Below are positions 24,411 through 36,513 of a DNA stretch of 64,000 nt, piece after piece (position 1 is the stretch's first letter; each line of letters begins with the position of its first letter). The stretch covers positions 124,001-188,000 of the forward strand of contig JAIXMO010000046.1 in NCBI GenBank assembly GCA_025677825.1, read 5' to 3'. Both the position numbers and the translations under genes were made by a program. The DNA is from Helicostylum pulchrum (taxonomy: Eukaryota > Mucoromycota > Mucoromycetes > Mucorales > Mucoraceae). The notes below the pieces were generated by a model. It ran no database searches and had not been told where the DNA came from. It saw only the letters and a list, made by a program, of their open reading frames with translations.

Positions 24411-26064
24411 CCAGAATATTTGACAAGTAAAATGCACAAGCAAAATTACATTAGAAAAGAGTCTTTTTCTTTTTAATGGTAGTTTTTATTGGAGACTTTT
24501 CTATTTGTAAACTTCCATTTTTATTAAATATAAAGCTATAAAATAAAGAGAACTGTAAACCATAATAGTAACAAATAGCGTAGTTGGAATAAAATTAAAA
24601 CGCACTACATTTGAAAGACATCTTTACAAAGAAAAAATCATGGATTTTGCGTTTCTTTTTCTTTTTTCAATATGACGGGCTCTTTTTTCTTTTTATTTCT
24701 TTGTAGCCTTTAACGTTACAAACTTATTAGAAGTGTTTATCTCGTGATTACGATATGGATCTTTGCAAAATAATACAACGAAAGGGATAACGAAAGTTAT
24801 CTCTAGCCGTGGAATAGCACGTTTAAGTAGGGTTTGCTATGAGGATAATTGGAAGTGAACATTCCAGCGGCAAAGAAATTGCTTTCACACATAAGACTTC
24901 AGTTACTAAGCTTTCTTAACATCATTTTTTCCATCCTGTTATCGATAATCCAAATAAACTCATGGCATTAGCCTACTGGTATTGCCATTATAGCCATACC
25001 ATTGAAGGCATAGCAATCATAAAATTTCTCTTTAAAACGGAACCATTAAAATATTTTTGCACGATCAAGACAGACACAGATGTAACAAAGTGTCACTTGT
25101 TACATGATATGAGACGATTTTTAATCAATTCACTTTTATTAAAAAAAAAATCTTCCGTGTATAACGCTACCTTTCATTCGTCGTAATGCACTTTATCCAT
25201 TATTACGCTCCATCTCGCAGATATTTTTTCTGTTATGTGTATTGTATAAAGGTGTTAATTGCATTTACTCTCGAACCCAAATTCATCTTCATGACAAATC
25301 CCCTCCAATACATATTAACCTATAAGGTTAACGTATCACTATAAACAGAGTTACTCTCTTGATATTTCCTTTACTTTATTTGAATATGTTTCTCTGTCAA
25401 AGTCGTAACTACCCAAGTATAGCAATGTATAATATTCCATGATCACATTCAGTGATTACATTATTCTGCTTACTACGTGATAATAATAATGTCCATTCCG
25501 AGCTTCTATTCAAACTGAATATCTTTTCTGTTGTTTTTTTTTAGTGCGAGACGAAATTGACAGGTTTAAATTGGTTGCTACTAATGAGTGTTTAAGTTAA
25601 TCGAGATGTCCAAAGTAGTACCTGTACAGTCCCTTTCTTTCTTTAATGCAGGTTAAAATAAGATGGTTCCAAGATCGTCTATATGTGTAGCCATTTCCAT
25701 ATAAGATGTCAAGATCGATAACGTAAGATGTAATTGTTAATAGTTTTAGTCAAAGTTGTTGTTACAAGATGAATCAAAGGTTCTATCGGATGATTCTAGC
25801 TCTCAGTAAATGGTAGTTGTTTTTTTTTGTTGCGAGTCGAGTTAAAGCGAAAAAAAAAAAAAGATGTGTGGAAGACTTAAATACTCACAATCACTGAGTT
25901 TAAAGGATTCATTGTTTTATGCAGAGAGGATAATGATTTGTTAAAATAGAAAGCTCTTAATCCATTTTATATATTAAACCGCTAACTTGTGTTAATGTAC
26001 CAGCAAATATATATAGTGAATAATTAGGAGGAGCATAACGCCGTTTTTTATTTTCCTTTTATAC
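24411..26064. other. Gene-poor intergenic region
   Basis: AT-rich, with no complete gene. An open frame at 24962-25186 has no splice or family support. The region may carry regulatory DNA or decayed repeats. Confidence 0.35.
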
Positions 26065-26345
26065 TTAAAAGCGAGCCAAAGTCATTGGTCCGGCAAGCGT
26101 AGCTAAATCATGCATTCTACTATCAATGAGTCTTGTAGATAAAGAAAGGGATGAAGCATAACCTTCATAATTTATAGAAATTAAAATTGGAATTTTGCTG
26201 TTTCTTTAAAATTGTTTCCGGGAAGAGTGGCTATGCTAACAGATTCTTTCATAACCCTAAACGAACTTTTGTTTTGTTTTCAGGGCCAGGAACAATATTA
26301 ATATTCTTAATTGAAATACACAGCCGATGTAGCGCATAATCACGA
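26065..26345 (-). pseudogene. Decayed coding remnant, C-terminal end of an unknown protein
   Basis: On the reverse strand the end reads ISINYEGYASSLSLSTRL, then HDLATLAGPMTLARF and a TAA at 26065. Immediately upstream, two other frames in turn read MKESVSIATLPGNNFKET and SIKNINIVPGPENKTKVRLG. Each looks protein-like, but the frame changes without usable splice signals. I read this as a gene fragment broken by frameshifts. No family is recognised. Confidence 0.3.
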
Positions 26346-27069
26346 TTCTTTTCTTACTGTTTAATGAAACTTTTAAATTAAAAGATATGTCACGTATTGT
26401 AAATATCCAAAAATTATAGTTATAGTTTGATACGAAGAAAAATATAACACACTTTTTTTATCCGCGAAATACACACACATGATTGTTTATTAACAACTTT
26501 ATGTTGATTTAAAATGCAAACCTTCGGGACAAAAATATTTGGACATGAGAAAAATGGTCGGCTACATGTCTTGTATTAGTTTAGCTTTGTCTGAGCAATA
26601 TAATTATATTTGGTTGGATGCTAAAATAAATAAATATTTAGACTTACCAAATATCATACAGTGGTTACACCTATCGAAGCACAGACGACACAAACTAGTC
26701 ATATTTCGGTTAAAATATCTGGTTGAATGATAACTAGAATGTACTTGGCTTCTAACACTAGCAAAAAAAAAAAAAAGAAGACTATAATAAAATGCAATTG
26801 CAGGATAAAGCATCTGAAGTATATATATAAAAAAAAAGCTAGTTTAAACTTGAAACTATCAATATGTCCCTTCTTTTTATCTGAGATTTTCGGTGGCGTT
26901 TTGAAACGAAATTACTGTAATATAAATAGCTATGTGATACCATTCTCATGACAGATGCTTAATTTAGTTTATCGTATAGGCTTGCATAAGTAGTATATAA
27001 AAGGGGAGTGGTATAATTTAGCTTTTCTTTTTCTTTTTCTTCTTTTCTTTTTTCAAACAAAAATAAAAA
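26346..27069. other. Upstream region of the 568-residue gene
   Basis: An open frame at 26539-26730 has no normal start and no family. A promoter for the next gene is likely at the right end: AGTATATAAAAGG at about 26992-27004, then a CT-rich leader before ATG 27070. Confidence 0.4.
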
Positions 27070-28776
27070 ATGTTTGCTTATCCAAGATACCAAACGCAAC
27101 AACCCATGTATGCTTATAACCCCGAAGAATATTACTATCAATCTGGTAGTGAGTCTAGTTACCACCAACCTCACTACGAAGAGAGTAACCAAGCCAACCG
27201 ATACAGCAAACGACGTTCTTCAACCAAAAAACCTCGTCGCAGTAAGAGTTTTTCCAAAATGGAATATAATAGCAACTATAATGATCATCATCAGCGTAAT
27301 CACGGGGACGAGGAATATTATTATCAAGGACGACATCGATTGGATGGGGTGAGATCGGTATCACCATTTACAGAAAACCGAGGTTACCACCATGCGAGAA
27401 TGCAGCAGGATAATGAAGACATAGCAGCAGGCAGACGACAAATGAATTCTTGGGCACAACCGACTTCTTTTGTAAATCTTGGTCAACAACCCATGATAAA
27501 TCCCATGACAAATAATTTTCAAATGCAACAAAGTCTAGGCGCTTGTGCTACAGATACGTGGCCAGGCATGACGACTAATGCGTATATTCCACCCCATAAT
27601 GAGTTATTCTATCCACAACAAAATGTACCCATGATACAACCCTATTATATGCCTCCGCCGCCGCTAGCTAGTAACCCTTTTCTATCAGCAGCAGTACCAA
27701 CATCATATTATCCTCAACAACAAGCCGCTTTATTTCCAAATCTTATGCATATGCCTATGTTGTTTCCTGAATTCTTTTCAAATAATACAACTGTTAACAA
27801 TGAAGTAAAGGAAGAGGAGAATACGGCAAGTAAAGAAGTAACACCTACTGCCAGTCAAAAAACATCGCCTACTATAAATACAAACCAAATACCAGATGCT
27901 GTTACAAATACTGCTGCTACTGCTGCTAGAGGAGGGGGAGGAGGGCCCGTAAAGCGTCCAGTGGTACTGCATCGAAAGAAATCTTTTATGGAAGGAATTC
28001 TTTCGTCCTTTTCCTTATTAGGAGACGATGTAAATTATGCTCCAGCTGGTAATAGTACTTTACACGGAAAACCTGATGATGGTACAGCAACCGATAATTT
28101 AAAATCAACAACATGGGACCCTACATCCTACACCTCATTAAGCGAAGCACTGAATACTGACAGCGTGACAAGCCATCCACCTGCTGAAGGAGGAGGAGAA
28201 AAAAAAGTGTCTAGTTTATCAAGAAAGACATCTACTCGATTACTTCAAAAGGCCAATGCGTTACAGACCAGACAATATATTTGGTGTTACCGACCGTATA
28301 AACAAAGTAGCCAGGCATCGCCCGACGGCGGTGATGATAGTAAAGAATCATCACCTGGACTTTGGGCTGCGTTCGATATGCAAAATCAATTTAAGTTAGA
28401 CAGTCAACATTATTTCCTGATGTCCATGAAGAGTCGAGGTATACTACAACCTAATGGTGGTGCGGATGCCAAGTATCATAGGCCGGATATTGTTACAGAT
28501 GACCCGCATCATATTCTGGTACTAAATAAGCAGTCGAATATATCAAGCCCGGTCATGGTGTCTGTCAATGATAGTGTTGCGTGGTATAATAACCCGATGA
28601 AGGCGGATTTTGATGTGTTAGAAATCGCGTGTATGCCAACTCATCATAATAGACTCGTGGTTTCTAATGAGCTTATTCAACAGGAAGAAGAAGCAGCTGC
28701 TACAAAGCCTTTGCGAAGATCAAAGTCTATCGATGGGTTAGCGTCCAAGTTACTCAACACAGTTCTCGGGTGGTGA
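27070..28776 (+). CDS. Hypothetical 568-residue protein with repeated basic RRSKS motifs
   Basis: The gene is a single exon with a CT-rich leader and a TATATAAA box 75 nt upstream. The N-terminal 250 residues are low-complexity (Y, Q, N, P, M rich, e.g. YPRYQTQQPMYAYNPEEYYY). Basic-serine motifs recur: RRSKSFSKM near residue 57, HRKKSFMEGILSSF near 300 and RRSKSIDGLASKLLNTVLGW at the very end. They look like kinase sites followed by amphipathic helices. A more ordered segment at about 395-540 (YIWCYRPYK, PGLWAAFDMQNQFKLDSQ, DPHHILVLNK, SVAWYNNPMKADFDVLEI) may be a folded domain. The W..Y..LW-FD pattern weakly recalls WWE domains, which I cannot confirm. No function is assigned. It could be a signalling or RNA-linked scaffold. 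Confidence 0.75.
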   Translation: MFAYPRYQTQQPMYAYNPEEYYYQSGSESSYHQPHYEESNQANRYSKRRSSTKKPRRSKSFSKMEYNSNYNDHHQRNHGDEEYYYQGRHRLDGVRSVSPFTENRGYHHARMQQDNEDIAAGRRQMNSWAQPTSFVNLGQQPMINPMTNNFQMQQSLGACATDTWPGMTTNAYIPPHNELFYPQQNVPMIQPYYMPPPPLASNPFLSAAVPTSYYPQQQAALFPNLMHMPMLFPEFFSNNTTVNNEVKEEENTASKEVTPTASQKTSPTINTNQIPDAVTNTAATAARGGGGGPVKRPVVLHRKKSFMEGILSSFSLLGDDVNYAPAGNSTLHGKPDDGTATDNLKSTTWDPTSYTSLSEALNTDSVTSHPPAEGGGEKKVSSLSRKTSTRLLQKANALQTRQYIWCYRPYKQSSQASPDGGDDSKESSPGLWAAFDMQNQFKLDSQHYFLMSMKSRGILQPNGGADAKYHRPDIVTDDPHHILVLNKQSNISSPVMVSVNDSVAWYNNPMKADFDVLEIACMPTHHNRLVVSNELIQQEEEAAATKPLRRSKSIDGLASKLLNTVLGW

Positions 28777-28993
28777 TATCTCTCTCTCTCTCTTTTAATA
28801 ATAAACACATGTTTTTTTATGCCTTTCTTTTTTTCTTTTCTTTGTCGTGCTATTAGAGAAACTTGTCGAATTAAAGTTGTGTCAATAACCAAAATAACAA
28901 AAAAAAAAGAAAAAAGAACAGAAGACCCCTTTAAACAACCGCAGTTGTCTTTCTTTTTTTCTCGTTTTTTTTTTCTTTTTCCCTTACTTAATA

Positions 28994-30092
28994 ATGAAGA
29001 AGGACTCGGCAGCTAGTGAAGGTACTAGTTTCTACACAGTCAGAATAAGAGCTATATACTAACAAGATATATATAAAAAAACTAGACGATTCCAACTTGC
29101 TTATTATAATCATTGACACAAATCCTTTCGCCTGGGAAGAATGTTCGAAATCCGAGATTCCACTTTCTCTGGACAATGCGTTGAGCCAGATTCTTATTTT
29201 TATCAATGCGCATTTGGCGTTAAAATACAATAATAAAGTGGTAGTGATAGCGAGTCATGTTGGGCAGAGTAAAATGTTATATCCTCTAGCAGATAATGAA
29301 GAAGCGACGTTGAGTATAAACGGTAATAAGCGAAATGCCAACATGTACCCTCATTTTCAAGTGGTGACGGATCAAATTGTATCGAATTTACAAAAGTTGT
29401 TATCAAGTACAAGTGTGGAATTTTTAAAAAAGGATATGGGAGCGTCACCAACGATTACAGGAGCGCTGTCGATGTCGTTATGCTATATAAATCGAGTGAC
29501 AAAGACAGATGAAGAGGGGCATATTAAACCTAGAATTTTGGTGTTATCTGTATCACCGGATTCAGCATATCAGTATATTCCGTTAATGAATTGTATTTTT
29601 TCGGCACAAAAGGCGTCGATTCCTGTGGATGTATGTAAAATATACGGAGAGGAAACAGCGTTTCTACAACAGGCGTCGAATATTACGGGAGGAGTGTATG
29701 TACGAGTTGAAAATCCACAAGCGTTATTAGAGTATTTGATGATGGCGTTTTTACCAGATAATTATTCACGTAATTATCTGAATTTACCAAGTCAGGATCA
29801 AGTGGATTTTAGAGCTGCGTGCTTCTGTCATAAAAAGATTGTTGATATTGGATTTGTGTGTTCGGTGTGTTTATCTAGTAAGTTTTAAGTTGAAATATGT
29901 AAAATGTATATTTAGCTTACACATATGATATAGTCTTTTGTAAGTGGTCACCTGTTTGCTCTACGTGCAAGTAAGTTATCATGATTTAAACAAAGTATGA
30001 TTTACATATTTTAACCTGTTTTTTTTTGTAGAACTAAATTTGCTTTCAGACCAATCGCTCATCCACTTTCACAAAAAACCAAATTAATTTGA
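28994..30092 (+). CDS. TFB4: TFIIH core subunit Tfb4 (p34)
   Basis: The exons are 28994-29021, 29086-29877, 29916-29970 and 30032-30092, giving 311 residues. The third intron is 61 bp and the second only 38 bp. The vWA-like domain begins NLLIIIIDTNPFAWEE and continues through GALSMSLCYINR and RILVLSVSPDSAYQYIPLMN. The C-terminus is the expected cysteine-rich zinc module: CFCHKK, FVCSVCLSTYD, FCKWSPVCSTCKTKF. These are diagnostic for Tfb4/GTF2H3, which partners Ssl1 in TFIIH for transcription initiation and nucleotide excision repair. Acidic residues precede the domain, as in other homologues. Confidence 0.92.
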
Positions 30093-30213
30093 TGTTTGGC
30101 CGCTTTTAATTGGACAACATTGAAAAAATAAAGGAGAATAAATAAATAAATAAAAATAAAAATATTTCTTTCTCTCTTCTTTTCATCTAATACAAAAAAA
30201 AATATATATAAAA

Positions 30214-31095
30214 ATGAGTCATCAACATGGACCAGGATGTAATCACGGACCTAGTCAAGGAGGTGGAGCAGGTGGTCAACAAACCATTCAAGTCAATGAC
30301 GCTAATAAGGCGCCTGCCATCTATAAAAGCACTGCTTCTTATCTCAAGGATGCCAAAAAGTCTGGTTTGAAGCCTAGACAAGGTGTATTTAACGGAAAGA
30401 GATTTGAATACTTCAAGGGTAAAAATATATATATATATATTATATATAATTAAAAAAAGACATGTATTAATATCTTTTTTTAATTTTAATCAGGTAAAAG
30501 AGGTATTGATGCTTTGTTAAAGGAGGAGTATGCTAAAGTTGTGTCAAAAGGAGATGCAGTACCCAAGACACGCGATGAAGCATTCAACATATTAAACGAT
30601 TTGGGTAAATTCGGGTTTCTTTTACGTGTCGATCGTGGAGAATCTATCAGCGGCAAAGGATCTCCTAGATTACTGCAACCCAACTCAGTGCAAGAGATTA
30701 AAGAAGACGGGTATTACATGTGGATTTGGGAAGGGTCTCAATTTAGAGTATATATCGGTGCTGCTTTATTAGTTGCCACTATTCTTGCCGGTGTACTTTT
30801 CCCGCTCTGGCCAAACTTTTTAAGAATGGGTGTTTGGTACCTCAGTGTTGCAGTGCTTTGTTTGGTCGGCGTCTTTTTTGGTATTGCGATCGTGCGTCTT
30901 GTTCTTTATATCATTTCATACCCCATCTTGCCTCGTGGATTCTGGTTATTCCCCAATTTATTTGAAGATGTTGGCGTGGTTGAAAGTTTCGTTCCTTTAT
31001 ATGGGTTTGACCCGGTTAAAGAAAAGAAATCAAAAAGTAAAGCTACAACTACAGCTACCGCTCCTGCTGCTGTAGAAGCTAATAAGGCTGATTAA
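30214..31095 (+). CDS. SEC62: ER translocation subunit Sec62
   Basis: The exons are 30214-30418 and 30494-31095, giving 268 residues. The N-terminus is Gly/His-rich (HQHGPGCNHGPSQGGG). The cytosolic domain runs STASYLKDAKKSGLKPRQGVF, KRFEYFKGKRGIDALL and then DLGKFGFLLRVDRG. Two membrane spans follow (VYIGAALLVATILAGVLFPL and YLSVAVLCLVGVFFGIAIV) with the short lumenal turn WPNFLRMG between them. The PRGFWLFPNLFEDVGVVESF segment is strongly conserved in Sec62. A basic, A/T-rich tail ends the protein. It works with Sec63 and Sec61 in post-translational ER import. The gene for Lhs1, a lumenal import chaperone, starts 1.1 kb away. Confidence 0.95.
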
Positions 31096-31175
31096 AAAAA
31101 TAATAATAATATAACTTCTCTTAATAATAAACCCTTTCACATACGATTTTTGCATACCATTTTTTTTATTTTATT

Positions 31176-31972
31176 TTAAATCATGTCTTGTAACATAAAT
31201 AATACTTTTTGCTGTAATTTTATGTCGTTTACATCATTGGTTACTTTAAATAAGGGTACTTTTAATTTAACAAATTCTTGCTGTAAGTATGTAACTTCTT
31301 TATCCATGTCTTTTAGGATCTGTAAATCCATTCTATGTAATTCTTGATTTAACTCTTGTTCTACCATCTAACACTCTATGATTAGTTATATTTTTCGTAT
31401 ATCAGATTGCCTTTTTTCTTTTACTTTTAATTCATTTGGGTTATTGTTTTTGACACCTATCAGTTCCCTATTTGAAGATAGATTTTAGTCTCTCCATAAA
31501 AAAAAAAAATTCCAAGGGGGGGACGAAATATTACTTTGCAAGAATACTTTCTTTCTGTTTACTGTATCTTTCCTTAATTGATTCTCTGTGCATGAAAAGC
31601 TCCTTTTCTTTGCTATCTTGTCTTTCTTTACACTTTTTTAAGACTTGGATCAAGTCTGTTTCCTGTACGAGTTTACCGATGGTTACTAGTACTTGAGGCG
31701 TAATAGTAGTAGCATTTTTTAACTTTTCTTCGGATTCTTTTTTGGTCAGGTATTCGGTACGAACTTGATCAATGACACTTTGGCTAATGTTGGATAAGTC
31801 GAGTCCGGAAGGTAATGCACTACTTGTAGGTGCTGGTGTGGGTGCTGGTATTTGAGGTGTAACAATATCTTGTCCCTATCATATTTTTTTTTTCTTTAAA
31901 AAAAAAAGTTGTACCTTTTTTTCTCTCTCTGCGTTTTACCTTGAGTAAAGATAAAATCTTATTAAAATCCAT
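31176..31972 (-). CDS. DGCR6-like family protein (tentative)
   Basis: The exons are 31940-31972, about 31563-31875 and 31176-31360, giving 176 residues. An alternative donor at 31547 would give 181. Both use the acceptor before 31360 and keep the frame. The N-terminus MDFNKILSLLK leads into a proline-rich linker, then helical segments (QSVIDQVRTEYLTKKESEEK, LVTIGKLVQETDLIQVL). The C-terminal part, MDLQILKDMDKEVTYLQQE then VPLFKVTNDVNDIKLQQKVL, resembles the C-terminal region of animal DGCR6 in spacing and key residues. The molecular function is unknown. The last intron (about 200 bp) is longer than usual, so a small extra exon cannot be excluded. The 3' end converges with SEC62 (80 bp apart). 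Confidence 0.6.
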
Positions 31973-32186
31973 TATACTAAAAAAAGATAAACACAACAAA
32001 AAGCACGAAAAGGAACAACTCCGGTATTTCTCGTGACTTTGATTAAAAGTGACTTGTTCATTGAGTTTTTTACATGATTTCGCGTTTTCTGTCCAATTGT
32101 AAGTGGACAAGTTCAACGTTAAAATAGGGAACTAAAATAAATTAATTCTATTTCTTTCTCTTTACTTTATTTAACAACAAAAAAAA

Positions 32187-35100
32187 ATGACAAGGTGGTT
32201 ATGCGTACTAGTTTACGCAGTAGCGCTGTTATGTACAATGATACCAGTTGCTCAGGCAGCTGTCATGTCTATCGATTACGGTACGGACTGGTTTAAAGTC
32301 GGTCTTATTAAACCCGGTATGCCTTTAGATGTCGCTTTAAACAAAGACTCCAAGAGAAAAACACAATCAGTAGTTACCATTCGTCATGATGAACGTATTT
32401 ATGGTAGTGACGCAGTTAGTTTGGTAAAAGTCCAGTATAAAGTTAAAAGGAAACTTTGTACTTATTTTATTGTTTTTTTTAGGCCGGCAGATTTCCTCAC
32501 TTGACTTACTCAAACTTGAAGAGTATTATTGGTAAACGCTTTGATGACCCTCACGCAGTAGAATTCCGTCACCGTTACGTAAACAATATGTTGGTAGACC
32601 CCGCTAGAAATATGCCCGTGTTTCTTCATAACGAAACGCAGCAATTGTCTGTAGAAGAATTAATTGCTTATCAATTTCAAAATGCTAAACAACAAGCTTC
32701 AGAAACTGCTGGTGAAAAAGTAAAGGATGTTGTCATTACTGTAAGTATAAAAACCTCTTTTCTGATATAATTTTGCCCTGATTTTTTAAATTCAACCCCT
32801 CTTTTAGGTTACACCATTTGCTAATCAATATGAACGTCAATCCATTCTTGACGCTGCTGAACTTGCTGGTTTAAAAGTCTTGTCTCTTATGCATGACGAA
32901 ACTGCTGGTAAATATATATATATCTGTACCTTTTTTTTTTTTTTTTTACTTATTTGTTTTGTTTTTAAGTTGCACTTAATTTTGCTGTTAACCGTGATAT
33001 TGGAAAGACACCCGAAAATCACATCTTTTACGATATGGGAGCCGGATCTACCGTCGCCTCTATCGTTACTTTCTCCGAGGTTGAAGTCAAGGAAGGAAAG
33101 AAGACACGTACATCTCCTCAATTGGAAGTAAAGGCCGTTGGTTTCGATCGCACTTTAGGCGGCCATGAATTGGATGTCCGTCTTCAACGTCTTTTAGCAG
33201 ACGGATTTATGCGCATCAATCAAGGTCGTGTTAAGCAAGATATCAAGTCTTCAGATAGTGCCATGACACGTTTGTTAAAGGAGGCAAACAGAGTAAAACA
33301 AATCTTGAGTGCTAATACTGAAACTACTGCCTCCGTAAGTAACAAAATTCTCCTCCTAATACACTAGTGCTAAAAAATTTTAAAAAAAATAGATTGAAAA
33401 TCTTCATGAAGAACTCGATTTTAAACTCAAGGTAACGAGAGTTGAATTGGAGGACATTTGTAAGGATTTGATTGCTCGAGTAAGAAGCCCTATTGAGACT
33501 GCTTTAGAGGCTGCTAATATGACTGTGGTACGTACCTTTTTATTTTATATTTTTATGTAATCAAAAAAAAATACTTAGTTGGATTTGATAGGATGATATT
33601 CAATCTGTTGTACTTGTTGGTGGAGGTGTTCGTGTACCTTTAGTTCAAAGTCAATTAGTCAATCTTGTTGGAGCGTAAGTTTATCATTTTTTTTTTTTAC
33701 ACATATGAGGCAATAAACTTATCTGTAAATATATATAGTCAAAAGATTGCAAAGAACGTTAATGGTGATGAAGCAGCTGTTTTAGGTGCTGCTTTCCGCG
33801 GTGCGTCTCTTAGTAACCAATTCAGATTAAGTAAGCAATTTATTATCAAGGATGTCACACTTTTCCCTGTGCAAGTGTCTTACAAGCCTGAAAACAAGGG
33901 CAAAGAAGCTAAAGCAGCTGTTGATACTACGTTGTTTGAAAAGTTTGGTACCATTGGTACTCGCAAGATCATGACGTTTAACCGTGTCAATGATTTTGAG
34001 TTTGAAGTTGCGTATGGAAAGGATGCAGATGCTGGTTTGGATAGTATTGCGCACGTCAAGGTCACGGGTCTTACGGAAGCTTTCAAGAAGCATAAGGACG
34101 ATATAAAGAACTCGGAAATTCCTCCCAAGGTGCGTGTTACTTTTGAGTTGACAAATTCAGGTCTTATTACTATTCCCGAAGCTACTCTTCAAATTGGAAA
34201 GGCTACTTTCAAAGGTAAAAAAAAAAAAAATTGAAGGAGGGGGATTTCGTTTACTTATTTTGTTGTGCAGATAAAGTAAAATCTTTCTTTGGTGGAAAGG
34301 ATGCCAAGGAGGAAGAAAAAAAGGATGGTGATGCTAAAAAGAACGAAACAGCTACTGAATCGGAAGAGGCCAAGAACAAGACTGCTGCTACTACTGCTGA
34401 AGAAGCCAAGGAAAGTGTTTCCATTACCAAGATCCCTTTGAATATTGAGTACACACCTACCGGTATCATCCCTCTTAGCGCCAGCGAAAAGGAGATTGCC
34501 AAGAAGCGAATTGCCGAACTTGATCTTTTGGACAGCAAAAAGAAACTTCGTGAAGAAACCCGTAACGCTTTAGAGACATTTGTCTACCGCGTGCAAGACT
34601 TTTTATACAATGATGTTGTGGAAGTAGTTGCTACTGAAGCCGAGATTGAAAAATTCAGAGAGATGCTTTCAGAAGTATCTGATTGGATTTATGATGAGGG
34701 GGAGCACGCGGATACGCATGTGTATTCCTCAAAGCTTAAGGAACTTCAGTCGATAGAAGGTCCTATTCAGCACCGTGTCAAGGAGTACAATGCCCGTGAA
34801 GAGAATATTAACCTGGTTTCAACTACTGTGAAACTTGCTCGTGATTTCGTTAATGGGATTCGTGCCAAGGCAGAAGAAGCTAGGTATCATACCGAGGAAG
34901 AGCTTGAGGCGTTGACTGGTGTGACTGAAAAGGTTGAAAAGTGGATGGCTGAACAAGTAGAGGCACAAAAGAAGCTTGCGGAAACTGAAGATCCTGTTCT
35001 TGTTACTTCCAAGGTCTCAGAAAAGGTCAAGGCTGTTGAGGAACATTTAATGAAGTTACTTAGTAAGAAGAAGCCCAAGAAGATTCAGCCCAAGAAGGAG

Positions 35101-35220
35101 CCTGAGCCTGAGGCCAAGACTGAGCCTGAAGCCGAAGCGGATAAGGAGGCTGCAAAGGAAGAAGTTCCTCCTCCTGTTGAGACTCCTACACCTGAAGAAC
35201 ATCAGCATGATGAATTATAA
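32187..35220 (+). CDS. LHS1: ER lumenal Hsp70-like chaperone Lhs1 (Hsp110/GRP170 type)
   Basis: The exons are 32187-32423, 32483-32740, 32808-32907, 32970-33334, 33393-33527, 33592-33674, 33739-34214 and 34271-35220, giving 867 residues. There is a signal peptide (LCVLVYAVALLCTMIPVAQA). The ATPase domain begins VMSIDYGTDWFKVGLIKPG and includes VTPFANQYERQSILDAAELA, HIFYDMGAGSTVASIV and SVVLVGGGVRVPLVQ. An acidic insert (KEEEKKDGDAKK) splits the substrate-binding region, as in GRP170/Lhs1 proteins. The C-terminus is EEHQHDEL, an HDEL retrieval signal. It is the nucleotide exchange factor and co-chaperone of BiP/Kar2 in protein import and folding. The gene is divergent from the DGCR6-like gene (214 bp between starts). 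Confidence 0.95.
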
Positions 35221-35417
35221 AATAAATTAAAACTGTAGACATATAAAAAAAAAGAAGAAAGAAATCCCCTTATACACACACAAATAAATCCCCCTTCCAT
35301 TTTATAAATAAATTCGAACTTGAACACAATTTATGAATCTTGTGTAAACAGAGTAAATCTGATAAAAACCCTTGTTTCAATTTTAATTATATTATTTATT
35401 TATTTTTTGTACAGTTT

Positions 35418-36513
35418 TTAATTTGCTTTCACAGCTCTATCCTCTTGGTCAATAGCAGCTAAAGTTTTACTGGCATTGACGATTTGAATAACGTTAATAA
35501 ATTGTTTAAGGAAACAAATGACACCTGCCACTGATACGGCGCTCCACCAAAACACTAGCGAAAGATTAGTAATAATAATGTGCCAAAAAGTGTAAAAAAC
35601 AAACTTACTGTTTAAAGGACCTGTAAATTTCATAACGTAAAGTCCAACGAAAAAGAGTTCATTACCAGCACACATGATGAATAAAACAATCTAAGTAACA
35701 TTTTGCGTCAAAAAAAACCCCCCTTTTGTTGTCTTCATTTCCCCTCGGCTCATCTTTTTTGCATACGCACAAAAATTAAAAATAAAAAAATACTTACATT
35801 ATTGGTGTAATAGATACGAAGATACCAACTTTGCTTCTCACTAATCTTCTTGTGACTTGAAGATCCCGAGATCATTGAGCTATAAATAATATAAGTAACA
35901 CATATATAATATTCCTCGCACCATAATTACTATTATTTTTTACCTGTACATGTGCATATAATGAGAACTAAAGTCGAGTGAAATAAGGAATTGGAAGAGC
36001 ATAGTCCAGCTAGGGTACTGAATTGAAAGGAAGCATAAAAGGCATGTAGTTGTACATCTAAATTTCCCAATTTGTTAGTCTCTAATTGAATTCCAATTAT
36101 TCATCATATTTACCTATCTGTCACCATATCTAATACAGCACCAAACTTACTGCCTACAACAACACACGTACACAAACCACTGTTTAGTTTGTGTCCCCCG
36201 TCCTTTTTTTTTTTAATTATTATTACACTTACATTGATTATAGTATCTAGCAGCATTACCGTCTACGGCGTCTAATAAACAAGAAATACAGTATAAACTT
36301 ACACACACCTTAGGGTGCCAAGGCATATAATATAAAGACAAGGCCGCTAAAATAATTCGTGTATAACCTATATATTACACCTTTTTTTTTAGATGAACAA
36401 GTTTTTTTTTTTTTGTGTGTACGCTTCTTTTTTTTTTAAAAAAGTTTCTTACCAATGAGGTTGGGTACAAATAGAAAGATGTTTTCATTAGAACGTGCAA
36501 CTGGTTGTGTCAT
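35418..36513 (-). CDS. PIS1: Phosphatidylinositol synthase (CDP-alcohol phosphatidyltransferase)
   Basis: There are seven exons: 36513-36453, 36367-36233, 36153-36114, 36057-35944, 35879-35798, 35690-35609 and 35554-35418, giving 216 residues (yeast Pis1 is 220). The catalytic CDP-alcohol motif is complete: D53-x2-D56-G57-x2-A60-R61-x8-G70-x3-D74-x3-D78, split by an intron after Gln65. Hydrophobic spans alternate along the protein. It makes phosphatidylinositol from CDP-diacylglycerol and inositol in the ER membrane. It is convergent with LHS1 (197 bp between stops). Confidence 0.95.

Noticed and set aside
24962..25186. 74-codon frame with ATG
   Set aside because: Ends in a poly-Lys run from an A tract; no homology features or splice sites.
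26539..26951. Overlapping frames before the 568-residue gene
   Set aside because: They lack good starts and share AT-rich composition with the spacer; the real promoter lies to the right.
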